Below, one piece after another: positions 52,204-60,491 of a stretch of DNA of 64,000 nucleotides. The DNA comes from Candidatus Nanoarchaeia archaeon (GTDB lineage Archaea; Nanobdellota; Nanobdellia; SCGC-AAA011-G17; GW2011-AR17): contig JAQTVM010000006.1 of NCBI GenBank assembly GCA_028706745.1, forward strand, positions 1 through 64,000, in the 5' to 3' direction. Position numbers and translations under genes: made by a program. Below the pieces are notes generated by a model. That model had not been told where the DNA came from. It saw nothing but the letters and a program-made list of their open reading frames with translations, and did not search any database. Position 1 is the first letter of the stretch, and each line of letters begins with the position of its first letter.

Positions 52204-53590
52204 ATGTTTTTCTATACCCTCTGATGAAGTTGAAAACAGAATAGACCCTCATTTTTATAGGCCTGCATTTATTCAATTTTATCAACAATTAGAAAAAACC
52301 CAGTTTGAATTAAAAACAATTGGTGAAATTGCCGAAAAAGTAACAAGTGGGGCTACACCATTATCACATGGTGATGCTTACACCTCAAAAGAAGAAGGAA
52401 TACCATTTATTCGAAGTGGAGATATAAATGAGGATAAGAACATTAATTTTGATGAGGTTTTGTATATAAAAGAAAATACTCATAACAAACTCCTGAAAGG
52501 TTCAAAACTCAAAAAAGGAGATGTTTTAATTGCTATTGTTGGAGCAACAATTGGGCAGGTTTCTATTTATGATTATGATAAGGAAGCAAACATAAACCAA
52601 GCAATAGCATTAGTGAGATTAAAGCAAGAGATAAATCCCGAATATATTAAGGCATTTATGATTTCAACATTGGGACAAAAGCAATTAGATAGGATAAAAA
52701 GACCTGTTGCGAGAGCAAACATAAATCTTGATGAGATAAGGGGCATAAAAATTATTTTGCCATCATTAACTATCCAGAATAAGATTGTTGCTTTAATGGA
52801 TAATGCGTATAAAGAACAGAAAAATAAAGAGAATAAAATCGCCGAATTTCTTGATTCAATAAATGATTATGTTCTTGATGAATTAGGGATAAAATTGCCT
52901 GAATTGAAAGATAAAATGATTTATGCAATAAGTTTTGATAGATTGCAGAACAAAAGAGCAGATGCTTATTATTATCAGCCTAAATTTGAGGAAGTTGAGA
53001 GAGCAGTAAGGGAAGGGAAGTTTGAGGTTAAGGAATTGAAAGAATATATTACAAAAATTCATTATGGGGCTTCTGTAAAGAATGAGTATATTGATGAGGG
53101 TATTCCATTATTAAGAATTATGAATTTGAAACCGAATAAATTTGATTTACGAGATGTTGTAAAACTTCCCGAAACTATGAAAAAAGAGTTAGGAAATGCT
53201 TTTGTAAAGGAAGGGGATTTATTAATTTCAAGAAGTGGAACAGTCGGTGTTGTTTCTGTTGTGCCAAAAGAAGCAGAGGGTTTTGCTTTTGGCTCATTTA
53301 TGATTGAGTTTTGTTTAAATGAGAAAGTAAATAAAAATTATATTTCTGCTTGGCTCAATACCAAATTACAAAAATTACTTACTGAGAGAGATAAAATAGG
53401 GGCAATTCAAGGAAATATTACTATCGAAACTATTGAGAATTTTAAAATCCCTCTGCCCCCTCTTGCTGTTCAGAATAAAATCGCTGAAGAAGTGATAAAG
53501 CAAATGCAGAAAGCAGAGCAGTTGCAGAAAGAATCTAAAGAAGAATTAAGAAAAGTTAAGATGGAAGTTGAAAAAATAATATTAGGTTAA
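52196..53590 (+). CDS. hsdS: Type I restriction specificity subunit
   Basis: Two TRD halves: GEIAEKVTSGATPLSHGD...IPFIRSGDIN and ITKIHYGASVKNEYIDEGIPLLRIMNL; LPPLAVQNKIAEEV. Confidence 0.92.
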   Translation: MPECFSIPSDEVENRIDPHFYRPAFIQFYQQLEKTQFELKTIGEIAEKVTSGATPLSHGDAYTSKEEGIPFIRSGDINEDKNINFDEVLYIKENTHNKLLKGSKLKKGDVLIAIVGATIGQVSIYDYDKEANINQAIALVRLKQEINPEYIKAFMISTLGQKQLDRIKRPVARANINLDEIRGIKIILPSLTIQNKIVALMDNAYKEQKNKENKIAEFLDSINDYVLDELGIKLPELKDKMIYAISFDRLQNKRADAYYYQPKFEEVERAVREGKFEVKELKEYITKIHYGASVKNEYIDEGIPLLRIMNLKPNKFDLRDVVKLPETMKKELGNAFVKEGDLLISRSGTVGVVSVVPKEAEGFAFGSFMIEFCLNEKVNKNYISAWLNTKLQKLLTERDKIGAIQGNITIETIENFKIPLPPLAVQNKIAEEVIKQMQKAEQLQKESKEELRKVKMEVEKIILG

Positions 53591-53594
53591 TAAA

Positions 53595-54566
53595 ATGGAT
53601 TCAGCTTATTTTCAAATTTTGTTTTCAAAAAAAATTGACTTTGCGCAGATTATTAAGCAAACACTCCTCAAAATATCGGAGGCAAATAATAACCTAGTTA
53701 GTAAAGAGAATATTGAGTTTCTAATTGGGATAGAATATATTAAACTATTATCGAATGATCGTTATTTAGTGGGTTTTAAACTTATTCTAGATGATTCAAT
53801 ATCTGAAGAAGAATTAGGGATATATTGCGAATCTCTTGATAATATTGATGAATGCGAATTTCTTATTAAGTTTAGGGATAAATACCTATTTGATTCTTTA
53901 AAAAAATACTATGAGGAAATATTTGATATAGAAATGCAATTGCGTGAGATTTTGTCTTTTATATTTATTGCAATCTATGAAAATGATTGCTATTCTTTTC
54001 TAGAATTCCAAAAACAAAAAGTAAATCTACTTTTTAAAGGAGTTAAAGAAGAGAATGTTCCAGATTTTTTAAAAAATAAATATCAAAACGAATTTTTTTA
54101 TTTGACTTTTAATCAATACAGACAGTTAAAATTACCTGACATTATTAAATCTGAAACTTTAATAAATTTGATGGCAGATAGTAAAAGTTTTGATGAATTA
54201 AAAAAAGGAATTAAAAAATTAGGCGCAATTCGACCAGAAAAGAATGAATATCTTGAGTTTTTAAACAGGATTTCAGAAAATCTCGAGTCAATAGAATTTG
54301 TAAGAAATTGTGTTGCACACAACAGAGAACCTTCGGATGAAGAATTAGATAACTATAATGTAGCAAAAGAAAAACTTCAAAAAGAGATGTCTGAATTTTT
54401 TTCTACTTTAAATAGTCTTTGTCCCGAGTGTGGTGGAAAAATTATAGAAACTCAAAAAACAATTTATCGCGGTTATGAAGAAGACCAAGAACCCGTAGCT
54501 ATAAAATATCGTATCGGTTGTTCAAATTGTGATTATACTATTCACGAAGAGACTATTGACATTTAG
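53595..54566 (+). CDS. HEPN-like protein with C-terminal zinc ribbon
   Basis: LESIEFVRNCVAHNREP (RNxxxH); CPECGGKII...IGCSNCDYTI. Confidence 0.65.
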   Translation: MDSAYFQILFSKKIDFAQIIKQTLLKISEANNNLVSKENIEFLIGIEYIKLLSNDRYLVGFKLILDDSISEEELGIYCESLDNIDECEFLIKFRDKYLFDSLKKYYEEIFDIEMQLREILSFIFIAIYENDCYSFLEFQKQKVNLLFKGVKEENVPDFLKNKYQNEFFYLTFNQYRQLKLPDIIKSETLINLMADSKSFDELKKGIKKLGAIRPEKNEYLEFLNRISENLESIEFVRNCVAHNREPSDEELDNYNVAKEKLQKEMSEFFSTLNSLCPECGGKIIETQKTIYRGYEEDQEPVAIKYRIGCSNCDYTIHEETIDI

Positions 54567-54924
54567 TTTTCTTGTGTCCTCGTTAGTAATTCGTTACGGA
54601 ATTCCCCCTCTAGCTCGTTTTAGTTCATTATCATTAAATTATCCTCTCTAGTTAGCCCCTGAAATTATTGAATAGAACGCCGATTAAACGCACCAAATTA
54701 TGTTAAACCTTAATCAGGTTAAGCCCCTTTTTCCGTCCTCCCCACGCCCTCTAACCCTCTTCCGCAAGGGTTATAAACCTGTAAATACTGCCATCTTAAG
54801 CCGAATAGAGCCATATTATGGACGAAGTGAGCAGAAAGCTTTATATACTAGTTGTATCTACTAGATAGTAACAATAAAAGAAGTTATCCTGCACTTCTCA
54901 AAAAAACAGGAGGGGGTAAACAAA

Positions 54925-55242
54925 ATGGCAATAGACTTGAACGCGTTTACAGACGCATACAAGACAGAAGACATGGGCAAATTAAGGGCGCTTGGAACTT
55001 TTGACGACCTTAGGGTTTCAACCTGGGAAGCTACTCTTCAGAGAGCTGACAAGGAAAAGAACCCGGCTGAAAAGTACGGCATGAAATCAAAGCTGTACGG
55101 AGAAATAAGCCAGGTTGGCTCATACTTCGCAGGCAAGGAAAAGCTTGGTGCAAGCGTTGCATCACTCGGACTTGACAAGGAAGCAGAATTAAACCTCTGC
55201 GTCAATGTCGGTAAAACCTTGGTTGACAAGCTGTTAGAGTAA
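54925..55242 (+). CDS. Small helical hypothetical protein
   Basis: Promoter GCAGAAAGCTTTATATACTAG, RBS-like aggaggggg, T-rich terminator. Confidence 0.65.
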   Translation: MAIDLNAFTDAYKTEDMGKLRALGTFDDLRVSTWEATLQRADKEKNPAEKYGMKSKLYGEISQVGSYFAGKEKLGASVASLGLDKEAELNLCVNVGKTLVDKLLE

Positions 55243-55246
55243 ATCT

Positions 55247-55282
55247 AACATCTTTTTTTCTTTTTTTTAAATCTTTTTTTGT
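55247..55282 (+). terminator. T-rich archaeal terminator
   Basis: ATCTTTTTTTCTTTTTTTTAAATCTTTTTTTG. Confidence 0.65.
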
Positions 55283-55294
55283 ATAGGGGGAACC

Positions 55295-55789
55295 ATGGCT
55301 GATGCAAACACCAAACTAATCAGAAATGCCCTGGAATTCGCAAGGCAGGGCAAGGATGCATTAGCGGCAAACATGAATTCTTTGAATGAATACAACAGGA
55401 AAAACAATCCAGAAGCAAGAAAAAGCGACTATTCTCTGAAAGACGAAAAGCCAAAAAGGCTGAAAACTGACTTTGCAAGGAAAATCCAGTCAGTAGGGGA
55501 CTTATGCGCTGAGATATACTATCAGATTGAGGAGAATCCTGAGAGGATGCTTGAACTGCCTGTATTTGACGAAATGAGGTCAACTATCTACATGGCTCAA
55601 TTGCAGTCTGCAAGAGGGATTAATGACCCAGAAAAAAGGAACGGTGGGCTTAAAAATATCTACAGAAGCATCCAGCACGAAATAATGAGCGGCCTGGGGC
55701 TTAAGGATGCAGAAGAGCAGAAAGAGCTTTCCCTGGAGCAGCAGATTGAAATCAGCTCAATGTTCGGCAGGAGGTACTTCGGAATATGA
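55295..55789 (+). CDS. Hypothetical protein, distant paralogue of 54925-55242
   Basis: FDEMRSTIYMAQLQSARGINDPEKRNGGLKNIYRSIQHEI aligns with FDDLRVSTWEATLQRADKEKNPAEKYGMKSKLYGEISQV. Confidence 0.6.
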   Translation: MADANTKLIRNALEFARQGKDALAANMNSLNEYNRKNNPEARKSDYSLKDEKPKRLKTDFARKIQSVGDLCAEIYYQIEENPERMLELPVFDEMRSTIYMAQLQSARGINDPEKRNGGLKNIYRSIQHEIMSGLGLKDAEEQKELSLEQQIEISSMFGRRYFGI

Positions 55790-56916
55790 AAATCCTCGCC
55801 GTCTCAGATATCCACATAGGAAGAGAGAAAGAAAACATTGATTATGCAAAGGCATTTGCAAGGTACGCAGAATCCTCAAACCCTGACTTAATTATAATGG
55901 CAGGGGATATCGCAGAATACACTTATGACAATGAAAGGCAGATGAATCAGTATATAATGAATGCGCAAAAAATGCTTGCGATAACAGAGTCAGAATTGCA
56001 CAGGAGAAGAAGGCACAAGGCAATAGAGCTTACTCCTTACGAAACAGTATGCGCTTCTGCAATCGTGGCAGAGGAATTATTAAGAAAGCCGTTTCCAGAG
56101 GACTGGAAGGAAACTGCAAGGGCGCATTTACAATCTATCAAGGATGCAGAATGGGTTATGAACAATTACTATGCTGTTTTCGAGCACATGTTCAGGGCTG
56201 TCAAGGGCAAGATATTAGCGATTCCTGGCAATCACGACATAAACCTCGAGGACACTATACTTAGAGAGCTTAATATTGACAGAAAAGCAGTTCAAAGACA
56301 GGGCTTAAAGATTTATGGTTACGGAGGTGCAGCATTCCGAAACGGCTCGCCTCTTTTTTCAAGGATACCTTCTGAAATTACGGCGCCTTTTAATGAATAT
56401 GTTGAGCAAAAGGCCAACGAGGCAACCGGCATTTTGGAAGGCAGGATTGTTTCAGAGCCGCAAAGACTTTTGGAAAAAGAGCAGCCGGACATCGCAGTAC
56501 TGCACACCCCTCCCTTCGGCGTTTTGGACATGCCTGTGCATTTGAAGGATGAGAAAATGCCTGAAGAGCAGAAGCATTTGGGAAGCCCCGGCGTAACAGA
56601 GTATGCAAAAAGCGGAAAAACAAAGCTGATACTCTGCGGACATGTGCACAGCTCTCCGGGAATCATAAGGGTTCCGTCTGAGAATTCAGAGCTTGTTGCT
56701 GTTGTCAATTTGGGCTGTCTTGGCAAGACAGAATCAGAGGGTGGCTCGTTTGCAGAAATTGAAATGGACGAGAAGGGATTTCAGTCAGCAAGGTTTTATG
56801 AGATGATTACACGGGGAGACAATCCTCTGGTTGCAATGAAAAGAATGTTCATAAGAAAGAACAGGGCTGTTATTGACGAGATTTACCTTAGCGGTGAAAT
56901 GCCAAGCAGGGATTAA
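55786..56916 (+). CDS. Calcineurin-like metallophosphoesterase
   Basis: KILAVSDIHIGRE, LIIMAGDIAEYT, ILAIPGNHDINLED, LILCGHVHSSPG. Confidence 0.9.
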   Translation: MKILAVSDIHIGREKENIDYAKAFARYAESSNPDLIIMAGDIAEYTYDNERQMNQYIMNAQKMLAITESELHRRRRHKAIELTPYETVCASAIVAEELLRKPFPEDWKETARAHLQSIKDAEWVMNNYYAVFEHMFRAVKGKILAIPGNHDINLEDTILRELNIDRKAVQRQGLKIYGYGGAAFRNGSPLFSRIPSEITAPFNEYVEQKANEATGILEGRIVSEPQRLLEKEQPDIAVLHTPPFGVLDMPVHLKDEKMPEEQKHLGSPGVTEYAKSGKTKLILCGHVHSSPGIIRVPSENSELVAVVNLGCLGKTESEGGSFAEIEMDEKGFQSARFYEMITRGDNPLVAMKRMFIRKNRAVIDEIYLSGEMPSRD

Positions 56917-56967
56917 AATAATTCCGCGAGGATAGCTTTTTCTCATTTTCTTCAAATATCTAGAATA

Positions 56968-56988
56968 TCTAGAATATCTTGGGATTAG
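56968..56988 (+). promoter_or_regulatory. 21-bp promoter element, copy B
   Basis: TCTAGAATATCTTGGGATTAG followed by CCTTATATAG. Confidence 0.7.
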
Positions 56989-57061
56989 CCTTATATAGCG
57001 TCCGCAGGGCTTTTTCTCTTATTCCGGAAATCATGTAAGATTTTCAGGAAGGAGGAAAACG

Positions 57062-57457
57062 ATGGAAGACAAAACAAACCTGCTGGAAAAGGAAGTGACA
57101 TGCTTAGAAATTTCGGATGGCGAAATTTCTGGCATGCTCAAGAACCGCGAGTTCTTGACAGACGAGAAAAAAACGCTAAACCTGGAAAACGAGTCAGCGG
57201 CAAAGCTGTTCTCAATATTCGGTCTTGACTTTAGCTATTGTCAGCCTTTAATGCAGTCAAGCCCTTCGTGCAGAGGCTCTGCGTACTCCTTGTGTCCAAG
57301 GGAAAAGCCGTTCCGCGCCTCCGGCTTTGACATTGCATTTCAAAGGGCTGTAAACCCGTTTGGCAGTTTTTATGACTTGCTTAGGGGAAACAGAAGCAGC
57401 TATTCTTACAGCCTGCCTTGCGACATTGGGGCAATGGGCAGTTTCGGGAGGATGTAA
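57062..57457 (+). CDS. Hypothetical protein
   Basis: RBS-like aggaagga, upstream promoter; Ser/Gly/Phe-rich C-terminus. Confidence 0.6.
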   Translation: MEDKTNLLEKEVTCLEISDGEISGMLKNREFLTDEKKTLNLENESAAKLFSIFGLDFSYCQPLMQSSPSCRGSAYSLCPREKPFRASGFDIAFQRAVNPFGSFYDLLRGNRSSYSYSLPCDIGAMGSFGRM

Positions 57458-57459
57458 AA

Positions 57460-57762
57460 ATGAAATCCTTGACAGAAACAGTTTTGGAAGAGCCGTGCCT
57501 TAATTTGGAGACGTACAGCTATTCAGTGCTTTACTCAAGCAGCTTTGGAAGCGGGGGTAGAAGCAGCTTCGGAAATGCCGGCTTGGAATTAGATGGAGGC
57601 ATGAGAATCAGCGATAGCAGCACTAAAAATACATTATTCATCGTTGAGGATTTAGGCGGGGGCTTTAAGCTGGGTTATTCATATCACGATGGCGGATTTG
57701 GAAGATGCGAGCTGAGCCTTAAGGGGTACGGAAAGCTATTCGATATATTTAAGGGAGAATAA
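57460..57762 (+). CDS. Small Gly/Ser-rich protein with duplicated N-terminal module
   Basis: MKSLTETVLEEPCLNLETYSYSVLYSSSFGSGG, near-identical to 58132; start trimmed. Confidence 0.65.
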   Translation: MKSLTETVLEEPCLNLETYSYSVLYSSSFGSGGRSSFGNAGLELDGGMRISDSSTKNTLFIVEDLGGGFKLGYSYHDGGFGRCELSLKGYGKLFDIFKGE

Positions 57763-57763
57763 A

Positions 57764-58135
57764 ATGGGCTCATATCACTTTTTTACAAAGGAAGATTGCA
57801 TCTCTTTCCCTGATGATTTAAGGCTGAAAATTGAAAAGCTTGGAATGGACCTTGGCAGGGTGTTTGAATCCCGCGCTAAGCTGGATAAGGCGGATTTTTC
57901 AAGGCAATATTTGCAGATAATAAGGGAGATTCTGCTGCTTGCCTTAAGCAACCCTGATAATTTTTCAGGCAAGATGATAGCGTCACTAGGGGAAATACCG
58001 GGCATTGAAGATATTGAGCTGTCTTCAGATTGTGAAGAAGCTGTAAAATGCCTTATGGATGCAGAGCTTAAAGGGAATTTGCACTTGTTTTTGCAGGAAA
58101 TCGCAGACAAGATAAAGGCGGTATTGGAAAAATGA
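57764..58135 (+). CDS. Hypothetical protein
   Basis: 123 aa ORF in a tight operon-like array. Confidence 0.6.
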   Translation: MGSYHFFTKEDCISFPDDLRLKIEKLGMDLGRVFESRAKLDKADFSRQYLQIIREILLLALSNPDNFSGKMIASLGEIPGIEDIELSSDCEEAVKCLMDAELKGNLHLFLQEIADKIKAVLEK

Positions 58136-58428
58136 AATCACTCACAGAAACAGTTTTGGAAGAGCCGTGCCGTAATTTGGAGACGTACAGCTATTCAGTG
58201 CTTTACTCAAGCAGCTTTGGAAGCGGGGGAAATGACCCTTTCCTTTACGGCTATGACATGCCCGGGCTGGGAGTGCAGGTACACTTTCACGGACCTGACG
58301 AAGACCACCTTACATTTGGCAAGGTAAAAAGCTACGAAGGAGAAACCCTTACAAGAATAAGGGACAGCTGCGAGCTTGCAATGCTTGACTACAATGCATT
58401 GTCATCCGGCTTGAAGAGGTTCCCATGA
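58132..58428 (+). CDS. Small protein with duplicated N-terminal module
   Basis: MKSLTETVLEEPCRNLETYSYSVLYSSSFGSGG then a divergent C-terminus. Confidence 0.65.
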   Translation: MKSLTETVLEEPCRNLETYSYSVLYSSSFGSGGNDPFLYGYDMPGLGVQVHFHGPDEDHLTFGKVKSYEGETLTRIRDSCELAMLDYNALSSGLKRFP

Positions 58429-58682
58429 AAGAAGCAGAACAGCAGGCTGTAAAGGACCTTGTGGAGTTTTACCAATACTACGCAAGAAAAGGCATTGATG
58501 AATTCCTGAAAAAGAAGGCAAGGGAGATAGAGCAGAAGTACCTGAATGCCTCGCCGTTGATACACGAGGAAGTTGACCAGGCAATCGGATTGCTTGTTGA
58601 CTTCTATGCAGAGACAGGCATAATGCCTCCTTCAACAGAAACTGCAAGGAAGATAGTGGAAGCTTTGAAGAAGCTGGAGTAA
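58425..58682 (+). CDS. Small hypothetical helical protein
   Basis: ATGA overlap with upstream gene; 85 aa. Confidence 0.6.
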   Translation: MKEAEQQAVKDLVEFYQYYARKGIDEFLKKKAREIEQKYLNASPLIHEEVDQAIGLLVDFYAETGIMPPSTETARKIVEALKKLE

Positions 58683-58738
58683 GAAATGGTCTGCGAACAG
58701 AGTGAGTGGACCTTTGAACGCAGCGGAGCGAAGTGAAA

Positions 58739-59113
58739 ATGCAAACTGCAATTCAGGAAATTACCCCTAAAGAAAATGAAGTAGTTGAATTGCAGCCGCC
58801 TTCCCTACAGGAACCGCAAGTTTTCTTTTCTTTTCTTTTAGAAGACACTCTGCCTTTGAAGAAAGAATCTCCACTTATAAGCAAGGAAGCTCTTTTGAAA
58901 ATTATAGAAGAAAACAATACGGGAATTGAGAATAAAATAAAAGGGGATGTTTTACAAGAAGACGACGAAGAGGAATACGCAAAAGAAACAACTTACGAAA
59001 CTGAAAACTCTTACATTCAAAAGAATCCGTATGCGCCAACAAAGGATTATGAAAGGATTGATTTTCTCAAGCCGAAAGAAAAGGAGGAAGAAAAATCTTT
59101 CCTATGGAAATGA
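58739..59113 (+). CDS. Hypothetical acidic protein
   Basis: MQTAIQEITPKENEVVELQPP...; ATG 58739 is an alternative start. Confidence 0.5.
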   Translation: MQTAIQEITPKENEVVELQPPSLQEPQVFFSFLLEDTLPLKKESPLISKEALLKIIEENNTGIENKIKGDVLQEDDEEEYAKETTYETENSYIQKNPYAPTKDYERIDFLKPKEKEEEKSFLWK

Positions 59114-59505
59114 GCTTTGCAGTATTTTTCACAAGCATAGGGAATGCGGGATTCAAGGGAAGTTCCTTGGGCGCTTCAGGAAACTTCGACTGCGGGCCTT
59201 ACGGCTTCGGGAGGGGCTCGCCTTATTATAGGGGACCGCCTGAGCCTGAAGTCAAGATAACGAGAATGGAACTGCCTGTGCCGGCTGTTGTTCCTGTTTA
59301 TGTGCCAATTCCGCAGCCTGTAATTCAAAAGCCTGTTGAAATTGAAATCTACAAATTAGAATTAAGAGAAGAGGAAACCAGCCTCAGGATGCGCAGCGAA
59401 TTCTTCTTTAAGGGATTTGGGTTCGAAATCAAAGAGTCTTTTGAGTATGACTACAACAAGAAAACAAGCTTATTGGATATAATAAAAGAAAAAAGAAGGG
59501 CTTAA
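59104..59505 (+). CDS. Hypothetical Gly-rich/Pro-rich protein
   Basis: MEMSFAVFFTSIGNAGFKGSSLGASGNFDCGPYGFGRGSPYYRGPPEPE. Confidence 0.55.
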   Translation: MEMSFAVFFTSIGNAGFKGSSLGASGNFDCGPYGFGRGSPYYRGPPEPEVKITRMELPVPAVVPVYVPIPQPVIQKPVEIEIYKLELREEETSLRMRSEFFFKGFGFEIKESFEYDYNKKTSLLDIIKEKRRA

Positions 59506-60302
59506 GCCTTCTCTATATACTTCTTAATCTCTTCCACGAACTCTTCAGCCATTCTCCTGTACTTGCTGTACTCCTCTCCGGTTACTTCAGGCTTTGCCCT
59601 GTTTGTTATCTCCTTGAACAGCTTGTAGAAAGCCCTCATTGTGTTTGCCGCTTTTTGGCTGACGTGCTTCTTGGGAATAAGAGTTTTTTCCATCAGGTCT
59701 GCAACGTGTTCGGGAGAAGGGGGTATTTCGCCGTACTTCATCAGGGCAGCATGCGCAGAATCAATCACAGCCCAGTACAGGTCAATTGTTGCTGCAAGCA
59801 TTGTATTCTTTGATTTTGCCAATGCAGCGGGAGCCATTACAAAATAAGTGTATATTGCTTCTTTAGAGGGTCTTATCCTTCCCTCGTCCAATAAAGCTTG
59901 GAGAGGATCAAAGAATCCGGTATCAACCAGCGCAATCCCATACCTGAGTATATTAATTGCAACAGGGTCCCCCACTCTTACATACTCCCAAAAGCTTGTG
60001 AACTTCATTGACTGGATGTGCAGCTTTTTCTTGTCAGTGTCAGCCACAATCTTCTCAATTATTATCCTGTATGTCTGCACAACTTCTTCAGAGAACTTCA
60101 TTCTTACGTCGTCCAGGATGATTAAGATGTCAACATCTTTTCTTTCTTTGCCTTCCTGGGCTGTTGAGCCGAACAATACGATTGCTTTTATGAAGTCGCC
60201 GAATTCTTTCCAAACCCTCTGCGAAAACTTTTGCGCCAGGGCAAATTCTGCTTCAGGGTAAGCAATTTTCTTTTTTTCCTTTTTCTGGACCTTAAATTTC
60301 AT
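59502..60302 (-). CDS. Nucleotidyltransferase with C-terminal HEPN-like helical region
   Basis: IVLFGSTAQEGKERKDVDILIIL; helical C-terminus LYWAVIDSAHAALMKYG. Confidence 0.75.
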   Translation of the reverse strand: MKFKVQKKEKKKIAYPEAEFALAQKFSQRVWKEFGDFIKAIVLFGSTAQEGKERKDVDILIILDDVRMKFSEEVVQTYRIIIEKIVADTDKKKLHIQSMKFTSFWEYVRVGDPVAINILRYGIALVDTGFFDPLQALLDEGRIRPSKEAIYTYFVMAPAALAKSKNTMLAATIDLYWAVIDSAHAALMKYGEIPPSPEHVADLMEKTLIPKKHVSQKAANTMRAFYKLFKEITNRAKPEVTGEEYSKYRRMAEEFVEEIKKYIEKA

Positions 60303-60491
60303 TGTTATTCACCTCATTTTGAAAGGCGGCTCACGTGCCTCCTTTTTTGTTGATTTATTAGTATTTATACCTTTACTCTATCGGCGCGCCGGACCACCAA
60401 GTTGCCAAGCAAACTGAAGTCAGTTTGATCAACAGGGCGGGCTAAAGCCCACCTGTACGTATTTATGGCTCTTTTGATATTTATGTTCATT

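Noticed and set aside
46920-54925. Island as an integrated provirus or tRNA-targeted element
   Set aside because: No integrase, no flanking tRNA and no terminal direct repeats seen; AT-richness alone does not show a defined element
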